Shown here piece by piece: positions 55,400 through 64,000 of a stretch of DNA of 64,000 nt (the stretch's first letter is position 1; each line of letters starts with the position of its first letter). A model generated the notes under the pieces. That model was not told where the DNA came from. It worked only from the letters and a program-made list of their open reading frames with translations, and did not search any database. The position numbers and the translations under genes are program-made. This stretch comes from Larix kaempferi (Eukaryota; Streptophyta; Pinopsida; Pinales; Pinaceae): contig BSBM01001026.1 of the NCBI GenBank assembly GCA_027924585.1, positions 2,302,501-2,366,500 on the forward strand. The letters are read 5' to 3'.

Positions 55400-56437
55400 A
55401 ACCTCTTTGTAGGTCACAAAGGTTACCAAACCTTCCCCCACACATAGTGGAACCTCCACCGCCACTTGGACGTCGGAGGACTAATTCCTATGGTTCATAC
55501 GAACTTATGGGCATAACGGAAACAACCGAATAACCACGCCTCATAACTAGTTATAAACAGGTTCATGATACTGTTGAGGTCAAAGACATAACCACTCAAG
55601 CGTTTAACACACCCTTCAACCCTCCTTTGACAGGACCTAACGATCCTTTACTTAAAAGTGTAGTTTCTCTAGGTCAACCGTAGTTTCGATCAGGCAGAAT
55701 AAGGCCACTCACTTATATGATCACATTCAAGAGTGGTGAAGGCGAAAGAGGCCCATCAAAGCTAAAATTACCCCATATTTTCTATTAGAGTGGTACTTCA
55801 AATCACTTTTTCCTTATATCTCTTTGGATGTAGCAACTTCTAGGGTGTCTTCTGAGGAGGAATCCTTACTTAGGACCCAACAACTTGACTTGGTATATTC
55901 TCAATATAAAATCTTGTACAAGATCATACCAGACACACCAAGATATAATATTGATCTAGGAAAACCTAATACTGGACCACATGTCGATGGCATCATCGGT
56001 TCAGTAGACTCAACAACACTCGAAGCTTTGACCAAGTAAGTTCATGCTTTATCTGTAAAGCAGTCTACTGTAGATGCAAATACTGTTGCAGCCTCCCTTT
56101 TACAACTGAATATGTACAACAAGTGCATACTAATCAAAAGAGTCCTCGGCAACCCAACAATAAAAAGAAGGGAAAGAAATGGGAGGGGAACCATCCAAAT
56201 CCCAAAAATACTAAAAATGTTGAGGAGGGAAAGAAGGATAAAAATAAAGTTAAGATTCCTTGCAAGTTATGTAAGGATGAACACCTTACCCACCAATGCC
56301 CTCTTCTAGAAGAATCCCAGAAGCTCCTCTATGAGAAGAAACAAGCTGTTCTGAAGTACCCATTCCCTCACGGACAAGGTTCAGCTTCTGGCAACTCTAG
56401 TGCTGGGGGAAGAGCTCGTATCTCATCAGCTAATTAA
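55400..56437 (+). pseudogene. E9 gag pseudogene (Tat-like)
   Basis: The N-terminal and capsid parts are worn and frameshifted; the capsid core seen in E10 is not clear. From 55880 the codons QQLDLVYSQYKILYKIIPDT and NTGPHVDGIIGSVDS match E10 (MDLVYTQSDTLHELLPHA). A Lys-rich nucleocapsid follows, with zinc knuckle CKLCKDEHLTHQCP (56260-56301), and ends at 56437 after a Ser/Gly-rich tail. At least one frameshift lies near 56100. Confidence 0.82.
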
Positions 56438-56439
56438 AC

Positions 56440-57596
56440 ATGGTTAACTCAGATATGATTTTGCAAACTCGAGCCAGGAATTATTCCCCGAGCTCGCAAC
56501 AGAAAGGTAAGGATGTTCCTAAAACATCTACGTATATTCACATTGAGAGACCCGTAGATCCTTTGTCGAAGATCCCGAAAGGTGTCTTCAGACGGGATAT
56601 GCACAACCCTAATGCACGTGTTGCCCCTAAATACAATGTCATAGAGAATCTGGCCCAAAAACCTTATGCTATGTCCACACTAAAAGTATTGCAGAGCTTT
56701 CCATTAAAGCGAAATGCACTTCTAGCGGCGATAGGGAGCATGGACGCATCTAGTATGCTTGCTCGGTTTGATATGTCTAATATCAAACCCCGGTTACTGT
56801 ATCACGTAGCCCTTCATATTTAAGTAGTCCATGGTCCCAAAACCATTGGACGAACAATAGTAAATCAGGAGGCTTCTACGTGTGTAATGTCAATATCCTG
56901 CTGTAAGGCCCTTGGCTTGCCTGAGTTAGCCCCTTCCAACACTATACTTACGGCTTTTTACTGGAGATGATTCCGTCCACACGGAGTCTTTCCCGCATTT
57001 GAAGTTGAAATCTCCAGTAATTTATTGTCTGTGGAGGTTGAAGTTTTGGATGCTCCTCTTGACTACAAATTTTTGTTAAAAAGGAGTTGTACGTATGCGA
57101 TGCAATTTGTCCCATTGTTCATTTTTCGATACTTATGTTCCCGCATGAAGGAAAGATCATCACAGTTGATCAACTCTCATTTACTCGGAAAAGAAACAAT
57201 ACTTCATCAGATTCAATAATCCCTTGTATTGATTAGTGTCGCCCACCCAGTGAGAGTTTGGGAATAGTCATATATTCATCAATGATGGGCACATTCGACC
57301 TACCTCCTCCCATGAACTACATTGGTTCTGTGAGTACTTATGACATTTTGTCTCGGGAAGTCTTCACTATCAGTAGAACAACTAACCCTTGGATTCGTCC
57401 CACGTAGCAAGAACCTATTGTTCCCTTATCTATTGTATAGATAGCTTACCAAGCAACACAAGATGCTGCAGCAGATTATATATCAACTCTGTCTATCTCC
57501 ACAGATTCAGATATAGACTATGCACCTGCATGGTCAATCAACTCCATCCACTCTTTCGATTTTCTGGATATTGTTTTTCCCTCTGATGAGGCTATT
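56440..57596 (+). pseudogene. E9 protease region
   Basis: The linker KTSTYIHIERPVDPLSKIPK and FDMSNIKPRLLYHVALHI leads, after TAA, to the protease: TIVNQEASTCVMSISCCKAL (the active-site Asp expected before Glu/Gly-Ala-Ser is not evident), GLPELAPSNTILTAFYW, then VEVEVLDAPLDYKFLLKRSC and YAMQFV. Several frame changes follow and 57220-57590 is mostly unreadable. Confidence 0.78.
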
Positions 57597-58190
57597 TTGG
57601 AAGCCATGGTAGGACTAGATCATCCATGGGAACAAATGCATCATAGGTCCTACTTTCTTCCTGATCTAGACAGGATAGAGAATGGTGAGATCTCAGTGAA
57701 ACTTGGTGGTGACATCGATTTTTCCATCAATCCTTCCACACAAATGATCTACGTCGAAGGTAACATGGAAAATATATCGAGTACCATACCGATCAATATC
57801 TCCATCAAACTTGGTGTTGTGGAAAACCTCTTTATTGGAGCGGATTGTTCTCTTGATGAGATCACTCTATATACCAACATGTTTAAGGAATTATGCGACG
57901 TATTCACCTGGTATTACGAGGATATGCCAGGCATCAACCCCACTATCGTCTAGCATGTCATCATGACTTAACCCAATTCTAAGCCAGTGAGACAAAAACT
58001 TTGTCTGGTAAACCAACGGAAAGCAACAGCCATTAAGGCTGAACTTGAAAAACTGTAAAAATCTGGTTTCATCTATCCGATTGATATGACGGAATGGGTC
58101 TCTAACCCAATTCTGGTTGATAAGAAGAAAGGAACCATATAATTTTGTATGAAATTAAAAGACCTAAATAAATCATGTCCTTGTTATACC
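57597..58190 (+). pseudogene. E9 reverse transcriptase N-terminal part, truncated by E10
   Basis: Open codons 57597-57953 include LTMFKELCDVF-like residues and TWYYEDMPGINPTIV. After TAG come SKPVRQKLCLVNQRKATAIK, KSGFIYPIDMTEWVSNPILV and LKDLNKSCPC. These are RT motifs before the catalytic core of Tat-like elements. RT palm motifs A and C are absent: similarity stops at about 58190, just before the E10 LTR. Confidence 0.88.
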
Positions 58191-58274
58191 TCCATATTTC
58201 ACAGTGTCACATCTTCACCATAAAAATAGTTGACGACACTTTCCCTACTGCTTAAAAGACCCAGAAGAGAAAAA

Positions 58275-59159
58275 TGATGAGTGATCCTTGAAGGAAAACC
58301 TATCCTGTCAAGAATCAACCCAGCTGAGACTTCATATGCCTACACTACCGTGCCTTGCTCCAGCTTAGATGTGCGGTAGTCCACACTACCGCGCTATGCA
58401 CTTTTTCTGCCACGCGGTACTACCGCGCTATGCTCAGTTTAAGAAGCACGGTACTCCCTTTTTAGCCTTTTTTCCATGGCTTGTGGGATCTTGATCTTCG
58501 AGATATTTTTTAGGATTGGTATCCCTGATTCGATCCTAACTCACCTTCTCAGATTAGTGGGCTTGATCCACTAAACATTCCCAAGATCCATTCTTCTCTC
58601 TTGATGGTTAACCCTACTACACACTATAAGAGAGAGGCATTCCATGAGCAAAGGGGAGGACTCTGGGATACATCAAACTTATGATCTTGAATATTTGTGT
58701 AGATAGCTAGAGGAGAAAGCACTTGGAGTTGGGAGTTGACTTGGATATCAAGCAACCATTGTAAGTGACTTCAAGTTGGTAATAAAATATAACTTGTCCT
58801 GTTTCCCAAATCATATGTGTTGATTTTGTTTCATTTATATGATTTGTATCTGTTATAGATTTAGATTCTAACCCATATTTCAAGTTGCTAGAGAATCGTA
58901 TATGCTTGTATCTTGGTTTCATTCTGACAGGTTCATTCGCGAGGACTTGGAAATTGGAGCGACCATTAGGACGAGCAATTGAATTGAAGGTCAGTTAGAT
59001 CTCTTCCATTTCTTTCAGCAGTTTAATCTTGAAATGTTTGTTTAGATCTAGGAATTCAAGGTAGCATTTGTTATCCTTTTGTCTTAGTTTAGATTCAGTT
59101 AAAGTCTACTTTAACCTAAGAGAGTTTCTACCTATCCATAGGGAGAAATTTCTACAACA
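58275..59159 (+). mobile_element. E10 5' LTR (start tentative)
   Basis: The end is set by ...TACAACA at 59159 followed by a PBS-like site. The start is guessed at TGATGAGTGATCC after the purine run AGAAGAGAAAAA. Near 58345-58450 it holds several ACCGCGCTATGC and CACGCGGTA motifs. No second LTR is in the window. Confidence 0.55.
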
Positions 59160-59163
59160 AGAA

Positions 59164-59181
59164 TGGAGACTTCGCTGGTTT
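59164..59181 (+). promoter_or_regulatory. E10 primer-binding site, mutated
   Basis: TGGAGACTTCGCTGGTTT lies four bases after the LTR end, the same spacing as in E9. It is a changed form of the tRNA-Arg-type site. Confidence 0.6.
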
Positions 59182-60955
59182 GAACCCCATTTGATTGATT
59201 CATCTCACTTTCAATCATTTTTTATTGTGATTCTTCTTTCTCTTCAAACCAGTACTGAATTTTGGTCTCCTTGATCTTTATTCTCCCCTCCTCTCTACAT
59301 CTTTTCTCCCTCTGTGATCAGTGAGTCCTCTGGGTCTACAGCAACCCTGAAAAATTCAATCTTCTTTTCAAAAGTTGCATTTTTCCATCCTTTGCAACAG
59401 TACCGCACCCCCACCACTGTCTACAGCGCGGTAGTACCGCGTACCCAGCACGCTTACCAGAGTGGTAGTGTACCAATACCACACTCTAATATGTTCCTGC
59501 CACGCGGTAGTGTCTGCATTTTTTCAATTTTTCTTGCCTGTTTGGTTTCCTGAGTCATTTTTTATTTTCTTTGCTTTAGTTTGGTGTTTTCTGTTGCTTA
59601 TTACTATCTTGTTCATTACACAGTCTTTGTGGTTTGTTTATTTCTCTTGTGAGCTTGATTATTTTATGAGTTAGTGGCATTATTTCCACATTGGGTCACC
59701 CCTTCAGTCTGATTGCATTGGCTTGATCTTCTCATCACAACCAAACCATTACTGCTATCCTCTTTTTATTGGATCATGTATCTTTCAAAATCACATTGTT
59801 TCCATTAGTGTTATTCAAACTTATATCGAAAATTATCATTGGAGAACATTTGTGTTGTTTGGATTGAAATGATCTACCAGTACTATTGTGCATTAGGAAG
59901 TGAACCATTTAAATTTGCCACATAAATTCTCATTTTTTGAAGCATCCTAGTTGCAAGATCAGTGAATTGGAAAGAAGTGTTTATTTCAGTTTGGCTCTAC
60001 TTAGAAAAAGAAAACCAAAAAAATTTCGTTTTGAAGTGGTTTTTAATTTCTTGTGAAAGTTTCATGCATTTATGATCGAAGAATTCTCTCTCTTCCATAG
60101 CTAGTTTTCATCGAATACAAGGCTTATTTCGATTCATTCTCACTTGCATGGTTTGGGTCATCACAACACCACCAATTTTCACGTCCATTTACCTGATTGA
60201 GTAATACAACCACTAAAATTAATCTCCCTAACTAAACCAACATTAACTTCACTTGAGGAAATCAAAAGAATTTGGTAGTTAGGTACGACACGAGGGATAG
60301 GCATCAAAATAATTCACCCTTGTCATTTTCATCTGAGACATAGTTGTTGTCCTCTAGGGAACTAAAATCCTCTAGTATTTATTGACACGGTCATAGACTA
60401 TTTTGTGGAGGGGCCTCCTGACTGTTTTTAACTTTTAGGGGTTAAACTGCCGTGAGATTGAGAACCGGACGAACTCTGTGGAATGCCACACTCCACTTAG
60501 CCCTAAGGCAACATCGATCATTGTCTTCCTTGTATTCATAGTAATGCAAGGGTGATAAGGCAGAAGCACCAAAAACCTTTTCCAACGTGTCATGAACGAG
60601 GTAGCTTAGTGACTTTTCTACTAGGGCTCTTTTACCTAGGATCCCTTTTGGTAGAGGGATATCCTTCTCATATTGGTCTCTCACGTTGTATTGTTCGACT
60701 TGGATTTCATCACCTTGCGAAGGATACAACTTGTTGAGGTCTCCAGCTCTTAGTTAGGAGTTTGCTTGTTATCTCATCTTTATAGAGGGTCATTTTTTCT
60801 TTTTAGTGACTGCTTGTTGGCATTCTGGCCATTATTTTCCTCAGCTCGCTTATTGAGACACCGGTCTCAGTATAGATTTTAGAGCTTTCTTTTTGGCCTG
60901 CGAGCCTTGCTTTTTCTAGCTCCTCTTTTGCACACTCAGCTGCATTCCTACCATT
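59182..60955 (+). other. E10 untranslated leader
   Basis: About 1.8 kb without a supported gene. GCGGTAGTACCGCG-type palindromic motifs occur at 59400-59515. A minus-strand open stretch at 60729-60442 matches nothing I know. Confidence 0.6.
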
Positions 60956-63900
60956 ATGTCAGAACCACCACGGAGATCACGAATAGTACAGGGAAAAATC
61001 CCTCCACCACCACCACCACCGCGGACCTTCGGTCCACCTGCGTCACGTATTCCCACCCCTCCTGGCCGCGGTGCCGGTCGAGGGAACATTCCACCACTGA
61101 TACGCACTACATCTTCAGTTCCACCTGTAACCGTTACTCACAGCACAGCCTCAGAACCTCTTGCAGTTTCTGCAACCACTAGTACGTCTGAGATTCTCAT
61201 TATCACTTCACCCACTGTTATTCCAGATATATCTGCCACAGTGGACAACATTACAACGGCTGAATCTAGTACATCCCAAGATAATAGATCGGAGGCCATC
61301 CTCCTCCCCGATGTCAACACCTCCCTTCCACTAGAAACTTTCTAAGATGACACAGAAGGATCTGTTGGCACCACCGAAGGATCCGACTAGGATATATCTA
61401 ACTTCATTCCAATCCTGGGTGGGTACGTCGAAATTATCGAAGACACTCAACTTCCTGATACACCTTTTGAACCTGACTATGGCTTTATCACTTCCCAAGC
61501 AGAGCTTCCGCCTGTTATCACCGTTCCATCCAGCGTTCATCCACAGGAAACCGGTTCTTCCAGCAAGATACCTCGCACTGTATCTCTCCCCAACCTCCCT
61601 TCGGGACATGAGATCATGGCCTCCATTCAGTCTAGTATGGTTAGTCTATCTAATTCCCCATTAGCGTCGGCACAGTTTAAACGTGACACAGAGAAAATGC
61701 TCTCGACGGCTTCTAGATATCCCCCTATTACCTGTCCTCCTAACTATCAGGATCCCAATGTTCTGTCTAGCATAGAGTTTCATCACTCCTATGCAGACGG
61801 CTCCGGACCTTCAGACGTTACTATACCTATGTTCCCGCCGGACCCCAAAAACCCTTTTCAGGATACAAACCTGGACCCAGTCTTCAATGGTCCTCCTATT
61901 GTTGAACACGCTATGGACGAAACCCCCGATACCACTCAGTTAAATTCCCCACATTTTCTTCCATCACCCATGTTTGGTGCACATTCTATGAGGGATAACC
62001 CAGTTTTTTCGTCATCCTCGCCTGTCACATATGGAAGACCCCCTCCACAAATCGGCACCTTTGGTGCCGTTGGCCAATCGACACTATCGTACCTGGCTAG
62101 TGTCGGAAGAACACCAAGTCATATCGTTGGATCATCCATATTGACCGGGGGTTCACCTTCGACCACTATCTACACTATCTCAGGAGGTGCACAACCGACT
62201 GCCGTGATCCCCAATTCCAACAACCAAACCCCTCCTGGCGGGCCATCAACCCAACCTACTGGAGGACAATCCTTTGTTGGGAACCCCATTCCTAGTCAAC
62301 AACCTCCTCCTATCGGGCCATCCAACCCATCTGCTAAAGGGCAACCCATCGGCACCATCCAACAACCCTCCCAACCAGCAGCATCTGCTGAGTATGGTAT
62401 GTACAACACACTTGGCAACGGACAACCTTATACCAGTTTCCCAACCGGGCCTCATCTTCAACATCCCTCGTCAGGTATGCTTCCTTCTTGGGGATCTCAA
62501 ATCCCACAGAGTGGGGAGTACTCATTATTTGGAAACTGGAACCCAGCTGTGGGGCAATCTCAGATTCCCCCCAATTTGAACTCCGGCCTCCCCTATCCTT
62601 CGGCTGCTACAACTCCATAGAACCCATCCCTTCAATTTCCACATCTTCATCAAGGAGGAATGAACATTCCATGGACACCACTGCCACAGCCACCCCCCAA
62701 CCCTGCTACGAGAAACCCTCCACTTACTCAATATAGTGGTAACATTCCTGCAACACAAAAACTCTAGGGAACCTTTCCCCAACCAGGAGCAGCAACCATT
62801 CCTGGTTTACAACAACCCCCGGGTACCATACCTACCATCCCTACTCAGCAGAATATCCAACAACCGGTTACCACCGTGATTCCTAGTCAGGTAATGACTT
62901 CCAACACTCAACCGGTTAACCAGATGGCCTACTACCCACAGAACTTCCAGCAGTACCCCGCAGGAAACACATATGGGTATAACACACAGAAGTATACTAT
63001 GCAGGGACCCCTAGGTTTCTCTGCACCATACGGTTATTACTCATACCCGCAGACCAATCGTCAACTTCCCTTTTTGGCCACACTAGACTTACCTGATTTG
63101 TCGAGGCTCATTAACGATCCTATATGGCATGAACCTCACTAGCCATCCATTCCAGCCAAACTTCCATCGAACATTCCTAAGTTCGATGCTAAGCCTAGGG
63201 AAGACCCCAAGAACCATGTAATGACCTTCCATCTTTGGTGTTCATCCAACTCCTTGATGGACAATTCCATTCGACTATGGCTCTTCCAGCATACGCTTAC
63301 CGCCACGGCAGCAAAATGGTACATTGAGCTGCCACAACACTCTTTCCACAATTTCAACACCTTGGCTATGCAGTTTCTGACCCATTTCCAGCTCCCCATC
63401 CGGTATGAGACTGGATTAGAACTGTTAACCTCGTTGCGTCAAACCACTTCTACGCACATTTTGGATCACATCCATGAGTGGTGTCGATGTCGTAGGCTGA
63501 TCAAGGCACCCATTCTGAATCAGCTACTCGCTGATTGGTTCACAAAGTCATTCTTGCCTCCCATAGCTAGGGATATCGCTATGCGCGGGCCGGTCACAGA
63601 AGAACAAGCCATCTCGGCAGTCTAATACATGGATTTGGTATATACCCAATCCGACACTTTACATGAACTTCTTCCCCATGCCGCCCGCGTTACCACTGAT
63701 CCAACGAAACCCACCACTGAACCCCCATTGATGGTATTGTCGGTTCAGTCAAGGCCCATCCTACCACCAACTCAACGAGGCAACAAGCTTCTACTTCCCT
63801 CGCTCTATCTTAGGCTGCTCCAAAAGCCACTACTTCTCCTGCTATCTCCTCCGAAGTGAACGCAGTTCAATCTATGTCACAACCATCCGGAGTAAAGAAG

Positions 63901-64000
63901 AAGAACAATCGTGGTAAATCCAAGAAGAACCAGCAGGTGAATCCCAAGCCACAACCCACCCACAACGACCGGAAACTACGCCGGAAGGCTAAGTTTCCTT
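60956..64000 (+). pseudogene. E10 gag with long Pro/Gln/Gly-rich N-terminal extension, incomplete
   Basis: One frame runs from the ATG at 60956 to the window end, broken only by stops at 61343 (TAA), 61388 (TAG), 62618 (TAG), about 62767 (TAG), 63140 (TAG), 63623 (TAA) and 63857 (TGA). The first 700 residues are low-complexity: a Pro-7 run (KIPPPPPPPRTFG), many PSTQP, PSQQPPP and GGxS runs, and Tyr-rich MAYYPQNFQQYPAGNTYGY. The capsid core starts near 63069 (ATLDLPDLSRLINDPIWH), continues with FQHTLTATAAKWYIELPQ and ILDHIHEWCRCRRL, and is followed by LVYTQSDTLHELLPH. A basic Lys/Asn/Arg nucleocapsid (KKKNNRGKSKKNQQ) begins at 63893. All lesions are stops; no frameshift is seen, so it is young compared with its neighbours. 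Pol lies beyond the window. Confidence 0.88.

Noticed and set aside
60442-60729. 95-codon minus-strand ORF in the E10 leader
   Set aside because: No domain, no promoter, and no counterpart in the E9 leader.

Overview
This window looks like nuclear DNA from a seed plant, or possibly another vascular plant, with a large repeat-rich genome. I cannot name the species from sequence alone. Nearly everything recognisable is LTR retrotransposon: Ty3/gypsy elements of Tat-like and chromovirus-like type, and Ty1/copia elements. Several are nested inside each other. There is no host housekeeping gene, tRNA, rRNA or CRISPR. The only gene-like locus with introns is an antisense plant-mobile-domain (PMD) gene at 427-2275 (-).

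Layout. 1-5755: 3' part of a plus-strand Tat-like element (E0). It holds the antisense PMD gene with its own TATA box, a 150-bp tandem array, an array of hairpin-forming units, a polypurine tract and a 3' LTR. 5756-8171: truncated minus-strand chromovirus-like element (E1). 8372-11390: minus-strand gypsy element (E6) with both LTRs but no gag, protease or RT. 11391-14255: AT-rich DNA and a gag relic. 14256-41840: a four-level nest. The outer copia element E7 (TSD CTTAT) is interrupted in RNase H by copia element E2 (15420-37236, TSD CTGTG/CTGAG). E2 is interrupted in gag by a chromovirus-like element E3 joined to a second gypsy element E4 (18298 to about 36555). E4 is interrupted between gag and protease by E5 (24199 to about 30370), a non-autonomous element with 1.9-kb LTRs and a cryptic ORF of unknown family.

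41846-44400: gypsy relic with gag, protease and RNase H fragments, then a (GA)n microsatellite. 44770-46545: minus-strand copia RT/RNase H relic. 46546-49309 (E8) and 50393-58190 (E9): Tat-like elements sharing a hairpin-rich 3' region and LTR. E9 continues through PBS, leader, gag, protease and a broken RT. 58275-64000: E10, another Tat-like element with LTR, PBS-like site, leader and a long Pro/Gln/Gly-rich gag running off the window.

How it fits together. Every retroelement polyprotein is broken by stops, frameshifts or deletions, and catalytic residues are lost in several, so no autonomous element is visible. Three things stand out: the nearly intact spliced antisense PMD gene; hairpin units in the Tat 3' regions whose stems differ in sequence but stay complementary around a similar loop; and two derivative elements that keep ORFs unlike gag-pol (E5, and the acidic-repeat ORF of E2). 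Boundaries were read by eye. LTR pairs, splice sites, PBS/PPT and TSDs are direct observations; family names come from remembered protein motifs.
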